From: Candidatus Omnitrophota bacterium
Lineage (GTDB): Bacteria; Ratteibacteria; UBA8468; B48-G9; JAFGKM01
Direction: 5' to 3'
Assembly (NCBI GenBank): GCA_022704985.1
Contig: JAKJFI010000025.1
Span: 1-9,777 of the forward strand
Length of the DNA stretch: 9,777 nt
Shown here: one piece after another, positions 1 to 6,834 of the stretch
Layout of the letters: every line of letters begins with the position of its first letter
How positions within the stretch are numbered: the first letter of the stretch is position 1
Notes under the pieces: generated by a model
Databases searched by the model: none
What the model was told of the DNA's origin: nothing
The model's input: only the letters and a program-made list of their open reading frames with translations
Program-made: the position numbers and the translations under genes

Positions 1-370
1 GGAAAAAAGGAAGCATTTCATGAAGATGGAAGGAGCCGCACTGTTCAAGGTTGCGATATTGTCCATGAGCGAGGCGATAAATAAACTGCTTGAAAGATTC
101 AACCTGAAGAAGGAAGATATATCTCTGGTTATACCGCACCAGGCCAATCTGCGGATTATAAACGGCGTGGCAAAAAATCTCAATATGCCTGCTGAAAAAT
201 TCTATGTAAATATAGAGAAATACGGCAATATGTCGGCTGCATGCGTCCCCGTAGCGCTTGATGAATCTTCCAGAAAAGGATTGCTGAAGAAGGGAAATCT
301 CGTGATGACCGTTGCTTTCGGAGGTGGGCTTACGTGGGGCGCAAACCTGATAAGATGGACAAAGAGTTAA
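1..370 (+). CDS. fabH: FabH, beta-ketoacyl-ACP synthase III, C-terminal part (5' partial)
   Basis: FabH starts fatty-acid synthesis in the cytoplasm by condensing an acyl-CoA primer, usually acetyl-CoA, with malonyl-ACP. Only about the last 120 residues are present. The reading frame is open from base 2, before the first ATG at 20, so the gene is cut by the window edge and that ATG is internal. The C-terminal catalytic half is clear. IPHQANLRI carries the catalytic His (codon 137-139). About 30 residues later, YGNMSAACVP carries the catalytic Asn. GGGLTWGA is the typical closing motif of the family. The N-terminal half with the active-site Cys lies outside. Fifty-five bases separate it from fabD, consistent with one operon. 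FabH is much more likely than another thiolase-fold enzyme because of GGGLTWGA and the fabD-fabG-acpP-fabF neighbours. Confidence 0.95.
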   Translation, partial: EKRKHFMKMEGAALFKVAILSMSEAINKLLERFNLKKEDISLVIPHQANLRIINGVAKNLNMPAEKFYVNIEKYGNMSAACVPVALDESSRKGLLKKGNLVMTVAFGGGLTWGANLIRWTKS

Positions 371-425
371 GGGAGAAATCGTTATTATTCACTATGATGG
401 CGCATCAGAGGAGAGTTCGGGGTAA

Positions 426-1349
426 ATGAAAAAATTTGCGGTTGTATTTCCGGGGCAGGCTTCTCAGTACGTCGGTATGGGTAAGGAATTCATAGATAAC
501 GTTCCGGGGTGCGCGGATATCATAAAAACGGGAGAGCAGATAACCGGGCTTCCGCTTATGGAAAGGATAATGAGCGGACCGGCAGAGGAGCTTACCAGAA
601 CCCTTGTTTGCCAGCCGGCTATTTTCGGCATAAGCATGGTCTGCTGGAATGCGTTTGCGAAAAACGGATTTTTTCCGTGCAGTGTCGCGGGTCACAGCCT
701 GGGTGAATATTCGGCCCTTGCGGCATCAAGCGTTATGAGCGTTGATGCGGGTTTCCGCATCGTGAGGGAAAGAGCGCGGATTATGGATGAAATTTCGCAG
801 AAAAGCGACGGGGGACTCCTCGCTGTCATCGGTTTGGAGTTATGTGAGCTTGAAACGCTGTTGAAGGATTTTGAAGGGATAGAGATTTCAAACATAAACT
901 CGCGTGCGCAGGTTGTAGTGGGTGGAAGAAAAGCAGAACTTGAGAAATTCAACGCATCCCTGAAAGAGCGTAAAATCAAGGGGATTATGCTCAATGTAAG
1001 CGGACCATTTCATACATCGCTGATGAAGAAAGCTTCGGAGATGCTTGAGGGCGAAATAGCAGGTACGGGGTTTGGAGATCCCGAAATACCAGTTTACCTG
1101 AATTATTCAGGGAAAAGAACCACTGGCGGCGAGGAGATAAAGAAAGGGCTTGTGCGGCAGATTTTTTCTCCGGTAAGGTGGGTTGAGACGATTGAAAACA
1201 TCTGTAAGGAAGAGAATCCGGAGGTTTTTATCGAGGTCGGTCCAAAGAAAGTGCTGAAAAAACTCATAGAATCGCTCGTCCCTGGAAAGCAGGTGTTAAA
1301 CGTCGAGGATAATGCGTCCTTGGCAAATACGATGGAAATGCTTAAATGA
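426..1349 (+). CDS. fabD: FabD, malonyl-CoA:ACP transacylase
   Basis: FabD moves the malonyl group from malonyl-CoA to the phosphopantetheine arm of ACP, supplying the extender for FabH and FabF. The 307-residue length is normal for a stand-alone enzyme. The N-terminal FPGQASQYVGMG (residues 8-19) is the oxyanion-loop motif. GHSLGEYSA (89-97) holds the nucleophile Ser91. Arg116 in the following helix fits the malonyl-carboxylate-binding Arg of the family. His196 in SGPFHTSLM completes the Ser-His pair. The start at 426 is supported by the motif lying just after the N-terminus and by a purine-rich AGAGGAG at 407-413, although the spacing of about 12 bases is long. A mini-reading frame (394-429) ends in an ATGA overlap with this start and could couple translation. 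No anomaly is seen in the protein. Confidence 0.97.
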   Translation: MKKFAVVFPGQASQYVGMGKEFIDNVPGCADIIKTGEQITGLPLMERIMSGPAEELTRTLVCQPAIFGISMVCWNAFAKNGFFPCSVAGHSLGEYSALAASSVMSVDAGFRIVRERARIMDEISQKSDGGLLAVIGLELCELETLLKDFEGIEISNINSRAQVVVGGRKAELEKFNASLKERKIKGIMLNVSGPFHTSLMKKASEMLEGEIAGTGFGDPEIPVYLNYSGKRTTGGEEIKKGLVRQIFSPVRWVETIENICKEENPEVFIEVGPKKVLKKLIESLVPGKQVLNVEDNASLANTMEMLK

Positions 1350-1435
1350 ACAAAATCCTGAACTTCGTACTTTTAGAAAGAAGCATAGAAGAGTCTGGAG
1401 TAGAAGTTTGGGGTGAAGGAGAAGAAAATGTTTAA
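1346..1435 (+). other. 29-codon mini-ORF bridging fabD and fabG, possible coupling peptide
   Basis: An ATG at 1346 overlaps the fabD stop codon as ATGA. It opens a 29-codon frame that ends with TAA at 1433-1435, just past the fabG ATG at 1428. The peptide begins MNKILNFVLLERSIEESG and has an acidic tail. I recognise no family. Ribosomes finishing fabD could re-initiate here and reach the fabG start, so a translational-coupling role is possible. A chance open frame of this length is equally plausible. Confidence 0.15.
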
Positions 1436-2159
1436 AGACAGGGTGGTTGTGATTACCGGGGCATTCGGGGGAATAGGAAAATCCCTGGCGTTGAAATATT
1501 CATCGCTTGGAGCCAGGCTTGTATTGTGGGATGTTTTCATAAACCAGGAGTTTGAAAAGGAGTTGAGTGCCTCCGGCGTGGAATTCTTATCTTCTAAGCT
1601 GGATATAACCGTGCCTGCAGACGTTGAAAAGAGCCTTGCTGAGGCTCTCGAAAAGTTTGGCGTGATAGACGTTCTTGTAAATAATGCGGGTATTACGAGA
1701 GACGGTCTGATTTTGAAAATGAGCGAGAAAGACTGGGATGACGTTTTGAACGTCAACTTGAAAGCTGCGTTCATATGCAGTAAAATGATTGGAAGAGCGA
1801 TGTTTTCAAAGAAATACGGCAGGATTGTCAATGTCGCCTCGGTTATAGGGCAGATAGGCAATATAGGACAGGCAAACTACTCGGCGTCAAAGGGGGCGCT
1901 TATCTCTTTGACCAAGACCTGCGCAAAGGAATTTGCCAGGTTCGGGGTCAACGTGAATGCTGTAGCTCCCGGGTATATAGTAACAAAGATGACTGAACAG
2001 CTTCCGGAAAAGGTAAAGGAGAAGATGCTGGACATGATACCCCTGCGCAGGTTCGGAAAGCCGGAGGATGTTGCCGACCTGATTCTTTTCCTGTCTTCGG
2101 ATGCGGCGGCTTATATAACCGGACAGGTTGTCAGGGTAGATGGAGGACTTGTCGTTTAG
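1428..2159 (+). CDS. fabG: FabG, 3-oxoacyl-ACP reductase (short-chain dehydrogenase)
   Basis: FabG reduces 3-oxoacyl-ACP to (R)-3-hydroxyacyl-ACP, the first reduction of the elongation cycle. I chose the ATG at 1428 because AAGGAG at 1416-1421 sits 6 bases upstream. The longer frame from GTG 1413 would put that site inside the gene. This gives 243 residues, normal for the family. Visible motifs are TGAFGGIG (10-17, dinucleotide-binding glycines), NNAG (85-88), catalytic Ser138 in NVASVIG, and YSASK with Tyr151 and Lys155. The protein ends in VDGGLVV. Asp35 at the end of the second beta-strand (LVLWD) would clash with the NADPH 2'-phosphate, so I infer NADH preference, unlike E. coli FabG. It lies 78 bases after fabD and 124 bases before acpP, in the canonical operon position. 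Confidence 0.95.
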   Translation: MFKDRVVVITGAFGGIGKSLALKYSSLGARLVLWDVFINQEFEKELSASGVEFLSSKLDITVPADVEKSLAEALEKFGVIDVLVNNAGITRDGLILKMSEKDWDDVLNVNLKAAFICSKMIGRAMFSKKYGRIVNVASVIGQIGNIGQANYSASKGALISLTKTCAKEFARFGVNVNAVAPGYIVTKMTEQLPEKVKEKMLDMIPLRRFGKPEDVADLILFLSSDAAAYITGQVVRVDGGLVV

Positions 2160-2191
2160 TCGATGACTTAAAGGAATGCAAAAATCATAAA

Positions 2192-2242
2192 CCCCTCACT
2201 TTCCAGACGTATCAGGGGAAAATCAATAAAACAGGTTCCCCT
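2192..2242 (+). promoter_or_regulatory. Two mutually exclusive hairpins in the acpP leader
   Basis: AGGGGAA (2214-2220) pairs perfectly with TTCCCCT (2236-2242), giving a 7-bp stem with a 15-base loop. The same AGGGG (2214-2218) can instead pair with CCCCT (2192-2196), a 5-bp stem with a 17-base loop. The two cannot form together. No T-run follows the second stem, so it is not a standard intrinsic terminator. The segment lies in the unusually long 124-base gap before acpP. It could act in RNA processing, mRNA stability or attenuation to give acpP its usual high expression. The function is inferred and the stems are short. Confidence 0.25.
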
Positions 2243-2283
2243 CTAAAAATACGCTCGGGGTAAGCGGGGCAAGGGAGGAAATG

Positions 2284-2529
2284 ATGGAGAAGAGCGCAAT
2301 ATTGGAGCAGGTAAGGAATATTATATCAGAGAAACTTGGTGTCGGCATTGCCGAGGTGACGGAGAACGCCTCTTTTGTTGACGACCTCGGGGCAGATTCG
2401 TTGGATACCGTCGAGCTTGTGATGGAATTCGAAGAAAAATTCGGCATAGACATCCCCGATGAAGATGCTGAAAAGATTAGAAACGTCAAGGATGCCGTGG
2501 ATTACATAGAGAAGAAAAAACAAGCATGA
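2284..2529 (+). CDS. acpP: AcpP, acyl carrier protein
   Basis: AcpP is the small acidic carrier that holds growing acyl chains on a 4'-phosphopantetheine arm during fatty-acid synthesis. The sequence shows the four-helix ACP pattern. [12 protein letters not shown] contains the phosphopantetheine attachment Ser39 (DSL motif), and the C-terminal acidic helix ends in a short lysine tail. The length is 81 residues, typical. Two tandem ATGs occur at 2281 and 2284. GGGAGG at 2273-2278 is 2 bases from the first and 5 from the second, so I prefer 2284. If 2281 is used, one Met is added. The TGA stop overlaps the fabF ATG as ATGA (2526-2529), implying translational coupling. ACP synthase (AcpS) would have to add the arm and is not in the window. 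Confidence 0.97.
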   Translation: MEKSAILEQVRNIISEKLGVGIAEVTENASFVDDLGADSLDTVELVMEFEEKFGIDIPDEDAEKIRNVKDAVDYIEKKKQA

Positions 2530-3764
2530 AAAGAATAGTTGTGACCGGAATTGGGATGGTTACACCCCTGGGCAACGATGTGCCTGTTTCCTGGGCGGGC
2601 CTGAAAAACGGAATGAACGGTATTGGGCCCATAAAGTCCTTTGACGTTTCGGCCTATTCTACCAGGATTGGGGCGGAAGTCAAGGATTTTACGCTCGAAG
2701 GATTCAATCCAAAGGTGCTGCGCAGGATGGACAGGTTCGTTCAGTACGCCATGAAGGCAACCGATGAGGCGGTTCAGGACAGCGGAATCGTCTTCTCGGA
2801 AGAAGAAAAGGAGAGAGCAGGAGTTGTCATAGGAGCAGGCATAGGCGGCTTAAAGGTTATTGAAGAGCAGCATGCTATACTTCTTAAGGGAGGTCCTTCG
2901 CGCGTGTCTCCTTTTCTCATCCCCATGCTCATTCCGGACATGGCAGCGGGCCAGGTAGCGATACAGTACGGGCTTAAGGGCGTGAATTTTGCGACTGTAA
3001 GCGCCTGCGCTTCCGGCGCGCATGCACTCGGAACTGCTTTGACCCTCATGAAAAATGGCGTTACCGATATGGTGATAGCCGGCGGAACGGAATCGGCAAT
3101 AACCCCGTTGGGACTTGCGGGTTTCTGCTCAATGAAGGCGGTATCCGAAAGGAACGATGCTCCCGAAAAAGCGTCCAGGCCTTTTGATAAAGAGAGAAAC
3201 GGTTTTGTCATGGGCGAGGGAGCGGGGATTGTGGTCCTTGAGACCCTTGAGCACGCCCTGAGCAGAAATGCGCCCAGGATTTATGCTGAGTTCATAGGCG
3301 CGGGCATGAGTTGCGACGCTTATCATATGACGGCTCCTGACCCTGAAGGAAAAGGCGCCGCGCTGTCCATTAAACACGCTCTTGAGGATGCAGGGATAGG
3401 AACTGCAGAGGTGGATTATATCAATGCGCACGGAACGTCCACGCTTCTGAATGACAAGGGAGAAACGGCGGCGATAAAAAAAGTTTTCGGGGAAAGGGCG
3501 TATCAGATACCTGTCAGTTCCATAAAATCAATGATAGGACATCTGCTTGGAGCATCCGGAGCTGTCGAGTTTATCGCTTCGCTTCTTACCATAAAAGAAG
3601 GTATCATACCGCCTACGATCAACTACGAATTTCCTGACACGGAATGCGATCTTGATTACACGCCTAACAAAGCGGTTGAGAGAGAAGTAAACGTGGCAAT
3701 CTCGAATTCGTTCGGTTTTGGCGGTCATAACATTACGCTGGTTCTCAAAAAATACGTCGCATAA
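2526..3764 (+). CDS. fabF: FabF, beta-ketoacyl-ACP synthase II
   Basis: FabF condenses acyl-ACP with malonyl-ACP in the elongation steps. The 412-residue protein has the full thiolase-fold Cys-His-His active site. Cys161 is in VSACASGAH, His302 in [11 protein letters not shown] and His339 in [11 protein letters not shown], with the supporting Lys335-type residue at Lys334 (SSIKSM). These positions lie within two residues of those I recall for E. coli FabF. The N-terminal [13 protein letters not shown] and C-terminal NSFGFGGHN are family signatures. The His-His arrangement separates it from FabH, which uses His-Asn. The start overlaps the acpP stop and has no strong ribosome site of its own, so it probably depends on coupling to acpP. 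The acyl-CoA dehydrogenase gene follows after 11 bases. Confidence 0.97.
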   Translation: MKRIVVTGIGMVTPLGNDVPVSWAGLKNGMNGIGPIKSFDVSAYSTRIGAEVKDFTLEGFNPKVLRRMDRFVQYAMKATDEAVQDSGIVFSEEEKERAGVVIGAGIGGLKVIEEQHAILLKGGPSRVSPFLIPMLIPDMAAGQVAIQYGLKGVNFATVSACASGAHALGTALTLMKNGVTDMVIAGGTESAITPLGLAGFCSMKAVSERNDAPEKASRPFDKERNGFVMGEGAGIVVLETLEHALSRNAPRIYAEFIGAGMSCDAYHMTAPDPEGKGAALSIKHALEDAGIGTAEVDYINAHGTSTLLNDKGETAAIKKVFGERAYQIPVSSIKSMIGHLLGASGAVEFIASLLTIKEGIIPPTINYEFPDTECDLDYTPNKAVEREVNVAISNSFGFGGHNITLVLKKYVA

Positions 3765-3775
3765 GGGAGGAGAAA

Positions 3776-4933
3776 ATGGATTATTTCCTTACGGATGAGC
3801 AGAAGATGATAAAGGAGCTTGCAAGGAAAATAGCTGAGGAAAAGATATTGCCTGTCAGGGCGGAATGTGATGAGAAAGAAGAGTTTCCGCATGACGTTGT
3901 GAAAGTTCTTGCTCAATCCGACCTTTTCGGCGTCTATATACCGGAAGAATACGGCGGTATGGGCTTCGGGGTTTTTGAATTGTGCCTTGTCATAGAAGAG
4001 TTGAGCAGGGTATGCGGAGGCATTTCTCTTGCATACGCGGGAACTGCTCTCGGCACTTTTCCCATCCTCCTTTACGGAAATGAACAGCAGAAGAAAAAAT
4101 ATCTTCCGTCAATTGCGAGCGGAGAAAAGATAGCCGCTTTCGGGGTGACAGAATCCGAGGCTGGAAGCGACATAACCACTTTAAACACGACAGCAAAGAA
4201 AGATGGAGACTGTTACGTGTTGAATGGAACAAAACAGTGGATAACTAATGGCGGAGAAGCAGAGACGTACGTTGTGATTGCCGCTACGGATAAGACAAAA
4301 GGAGCGAGGGGACTGACCGCTTTTATAGTTGAAAAGGGCATGGAAGGCTTCGGCTTCGGAAAAAAGGAGAACAAGCTTGGGATAAGGGCATCGGCAACAA
4401 GGGAGCTGGTTTTTGAGAATTGCAGGGTGCCTGCGGAAAATGTGCTTTCAAAGGAAGGGATGGGCTTCATCATTACGCTGAAGAATTTCGATGCCAGCAG
4501 GCCGGGGGTCGCTACACAGGCGCTCGGTATAGCGCAGGGGGCATTTGAGGCGGCGCTGGAATACTCACACCAGCGGAAGCAGTTCGGCCAGCCTATCAGT
4601 TCCTTCCAGGCGGTGCAGCATATGCTCGCCGATATGGCGGTGCAGATAGAGGCGGCAAGGGCGCTTATCTACCAGACCGCAAGAATGATAGATTCCGGGG
4701 CGAAGGATTTTTCGGCGAACTCGGCGATGTGCAAGCTCTTCGCTTCCGACGTGGCAATGAAGGTTACTACCGATGCCATACAGGTATTCGGCGGGTACGG
4801 CTATATGAAGGAATACCCGGTTGAGAAGATGTTCAGGGATGCGAAGATAACCCAGATATACGAGGGCACCAATCAGATGCAGAGGAACTTCATAGCCCAC
4901 GACTTGATTAAGAACATTGCCAAAAAGAAATAA
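3776..4933 (+). CDS. Acyl-CoA dehydrogenase (FAD flavoprotein)
   Basis: Acyl-CoA dehydrogenases take hydrogens from the alpha and beta carbons of acyl-CoA thioesters, passing electrons from FAD to electron-transfer flavoprotein. The 385-residue length is standard for the soluble tetrameric family. In order: an N-terminal helical domain (1-115); the middle FAD-binding segment with GVTESEAGSD (123-132) and VLNGTKQWITNG (148-159); Arg242 in FDASRPG; the QFGQPISSFQ flavin-contact segment (269-278); and the C-terminal GGYGYMKEYPVEKMFRDAK. Glu363 in IYEGTNQMQR is in the family's usual catalytic-base position, so it looks active. GGGAGG at 3765-3770 gives a good ribosome site. The odd point is its position inside a fatty-acid synthesis operon, with no ETF genes visible. 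The exact substrate cannot be read from sequence. Confidence 0.93.
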   Translation: MDYFLTDEQKMIKELARKIAEEKILPVRAECDEKEEFPHDVVKVLAQSDLFGVYIPEEYGGMGFGVFELCLVIEELSRVCGGISLAYAGTALGTFPILLYGNEQQKKKYLPSIASGEKIAAFGVTESEAGSDITTLNTTAKKDGDCYVLNGTKQWITNGGEAETYVVIAATDKTKGARGLTAFIVEKGMEGFGFGKKENKLGIRASATRELVFENCRVPAENVLSKEGMGFIITLKNFDASRPGVATQALGIAQGAFEAALEYSHQRKQFGQPISSFQAVQHMLADMAVQIEAARALIYQTARMIDSGAKDFSANSAMCKLFASDVAMKVTTDAIQVFGGYGYMKEYPVEKMFRDAKITQIYEGTNQMQRNFIAHDLIKNIAKKK

Positions 4934-5834
4934 GTCCGTGGATGAAAAACTGGTTTATAAAGGCGCGGGCGGAGAAAGAGTAGATAGGTATCTCAAGGTG
5001 CGCCTCAATATCTCCAGGGAAAGAGTAAAAGAACTACTGAAAAACGGCGGTATACTTGTCAACGGCAAGAAAGTTTCTCCTTCCCATCCGATGCAATCAG
5101 GCGATGCAATAACGATAGTGAAAAGTTCTTTCGGTATCGGAGATGTGTTGATAAATCCGGAATGCGGTGATATAGAGATCATATACGAGGATTCCGACCT
5201 TATAGCAGTAAACAAGCCTGCCGGCATCATTACCCACCCGACAAACAGGATTCTGTCAGGAACACTTGTAAACCTGCTTCTTTACCATGCGTCTCTTTCC
5301 TCCATGGGCATGCCTTTCAGACCCGGGGTGGTTCACCGTCTTGACCGTGAGACATCGGGCGTTGTCGTTTTTGCAAAAAATGATTCTGCCCATAACTTTC
5401 TTGTGAGCCAGTTTCAAAACCGTCAGGTGGAAAAAGAATATGTTGCAATTGTTCAGGGCAGGTTTGAACCATTGAAGGCTCACGTGGAATTTACCGTATC
5501 TCCGGACAAGGAAAACCGTACAAGGATGGAGGTGCATTACCTGAGGGGGAAGAAGGCGATAACTGTCATAGAGGTTTTGAAGTACATTGACTGTTTGAGC
5601 GTATTGAAGGTGAAACCTGTCACCGGAAGGACTCACCAGATAAGGATAACCCTTGCGTATCTCGGCTATCCCATAATCGGCGACTTGAAATACGGGGTGA
5701 AATCGGAATTGATAGGCAGGGTTGCCCTTCACTCGCGTAGAATAAGGTTGTCACTGCCTTCAACCGGCGAGAAAGTTGTTTTTGCCGCTCCTCTCCCAGG
5801 TGATATGTCCATATTGACTGCCGACCAGTTTTAA
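4917..5834 (+). CDS. RluA-family 23S rRNA pseudouridine synthase (RluC/RluD type)
   Basis: Enzymes of this family isomerise specific uridines, usually in 23S rRNA, to pseudouridine. An N-terminal S4 RNA-binding domain covers roughly residues 18-70 (RVDRYLKVRLNISRERVKELL onward, read as a motif region). The catalytic domain follows, with VHRLDRETSG holding the catalytic Asp143 and VTGRTHQIRI near the C-terminus. Length is 305 residues, typical for RluC/RluD. The frame opens with TTG at 4917, overlapping the dehydrogenase by 17 bases. GTG at 4938, four bases past that stop, is a reasonable alternative that keeps the S4 domain. Neither has a convincing ribosome site. Whether it modifies the RluD or RluC sites cannot be decided here. 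Its presence in the operon is probably housekeeping linkage rather than a role in lipid synthesis. Confidence 0.92.
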   Translation: MPKRNKSVDEKLVYKGAGGERVDRYLKVRLNISRERVKELLKNGGILVNGKKVSPSHPMQSGDAITIVKSSFGIGDVLINPECGDIEIIYEDSDLIAVNKPAGIITHPTNRILSGTLVNLLLYHASLSSMGMPFRPGVVHRLDRETSGVVVFAKNDSAHNFLVSQFQNRQVEKEYVAIVQGRFEPLKAHVEFTVSPDKENRTRMEVHYLRGKKAITVIEVLKYIDCLSVLKVKPVTGRTHQIRITLAYLGYPIIGDLKYGVKSELIGRVALHSRRIRLSLPSTGEKVVFAAPLPGDMSILTADQF

Positions 5835-5851
5835 TATTCACCCCGAATTTG

Positions 5852-5860
5852 TGATATACT
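5852..5860 (+). promoter_or_regulatory. Extended -10 promoter for the TupA-like gene
   Basis: TGATATACT matches the extended -10 form TGn followed by TATAAT with one mismatch (TATACT at 5855-5860). No good -35 lies at 16-18 bases, as expected for an extended -10 promoter. A TTGACT at 5814-5819 is too far away. Transcription would start near 5867, giving a leader of about 36 bases before the ATG at 5903. It falls where the fatty-acid operon ends and the next gene begins. Confidence 0.4.
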
Positions 5861-5902
5861 GTGTCCATAGCTGTACTCCTTTGATAGCTTTATCATTATT
5901 AC

Positions 5903-6775
5903 ATGGCTAAAAAACTATTGCAGAGACTGAAAAAATGGCTTGTGAATAGATGCGTCTCAGACGAGAGATTCATCATTTCGTTGTACAGCAAGAGGTTTGG
6001 AAAACGCCCGAATCTGGACAATCCTCAAACCTTTACGGAAAAACTTCATTGGCTCAATCTTAACTGGCGCAATGATATTCTCACACGGTGTGCTGATAAG
6101 TATGAAGTGCGCAGTTTCGTAGCGGAAAGGATTGGCCCTGAAATACTAAAAGAATTATACGGATTTTATGACAAGACGGAAGATATTGATTTTGAAAAAC
6201 TGCCTGATGCATTTGTGCTGAAAGTCAACAATGGCTGGAACCGCAACATTTTCTGCAAGAACAAAGCAGAGTTTGACCGGGATAATGCAATCAGGCTGTT
6301 GAAAAGGGATATGAAGGAAAGACATTTCTATCGTCACAGGGAATGGGCGTATAAGAACATTGTGCCAAGGATTATCTGCGAGGAATACCTGACAAGGAAT
6401 GGCGAAACAATGTACGAGTACCAGTTTTATTGTTTCAACGGTATTCCCCGGCTGGTGCAGATTCTTGATAATACCGCAAGACAGCAGAACATGTTTGATC
6501 TTGACCTGAACATTCTGGATGTGAAATCCTTTCTGCCCTCGCTTGCGGTGAAGGTTACGAAGTCTGAATTTTACGGGAAAATGCTTAAATATGCTGCTGT
6601 TCTGTCACAGGGCTTTCCATTTGTAAGGGTGGACTTGGGAGATGTGAATAACCGGGTCTATTTCGGAGAAATGACTTTCTATCCCAACGGCGGAATGCGT
6701 CCCTTCAATCCGGAATCGTTCGACTCTTTTCTCGGTTCATACCTGCAGTTGCCCGATAACGCATCTTCTGATTGA
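5903..6775 (+). CDS. TupA-like ATP-grasp protein
   Basis: The 290-residue protein matches the TupA-like ATP-grasp family. The namesake is linked to teichuronopeptide (polyglutamate-glucuronate) synthesis, and relatives are common in capsule and exopolysaccharide clusters. ATP-grasp enzymes form amide-type bonds through an acyl-phosphate. Motifs in order: the N-terminal NPQTFTEKLHWL (40-51) with a following ADKYEVR (64-70); FVLKVNNGWNRNIF (104-117, the nucleotide-lysine strand and loop); EWAYKNIVPRIICEEYL (147-163); EYQFYCFNGIPRLV (172-185); and GFPFVRVDLGDVNNRVYFGEMTF (237-259), with acidic residues suited to metal binding. The loop has GWN where I recall Gly-Ser-Gly-like sequences in relatives. 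There is no signal peptide or membrane segment, so it is cytoplasmic. No Shine-Dalgarno precedes the ATG. The actual substrate is unknown. Confidence 0.82.
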   Translation: MAKKLLQRLKKWLVNRCVSDERFIISLYSKRFGKRPNLDNPQTFTEKLHWLNLNWRNDILTRCADKYEVRSFVAERIGPEILKELYGFYDKTEDIDFEKLPDAFVLKVNNGWNRNIFCKNKAEFDRDNAIRLLKRDMKERHFYRHREWAYKNIVPRIICEEYLTRNGETMYEYQFYCFNGIPRLVQILDNTARQQNMFDLDLNILDVKSFLPSLAVKVTKSEFYGKMLKYAAVLSQGFPFVRVDLGDVNNRVYFGEMTFYPNGGMRPFNPESFDSFLGSYLQLPDNASSD

Positions 6776-6834
6776 GAATCCGATATTCCATGTCCTGTTG
6801 GGTTTAATTTCACGTAGGAGAGATGAATGCTGGC
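6776..6834. other. Convergent intergenic gap, no terminator seen
   Basis: The TupA-like gene and the minus-strand SIS gene converge here, only 59 bases apart. I see no stem followed by a T-run on either strand. The only notable signal is TAGGAG (6815-6820) followed by ATGs at 6823 and 6827. The second opens a 44-codon frame antisense to the end of the SIS gene, with no recognisable product. Confidence 0.3.

Noticed and set aside
5814..5837. TTGACT plus TAATAT as a promoter at the end of the pseudouridine synthase gene
   Set aside because: The spacer is only 12 bases. The extended -10 at 5852-5860 is a better candidate.
6776..6834. Bidirectional terminator between convergent genes
   Set aside because: No stable stem with a T-run on either strand. 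GAAT/ATTC is only a 4-bp stem.
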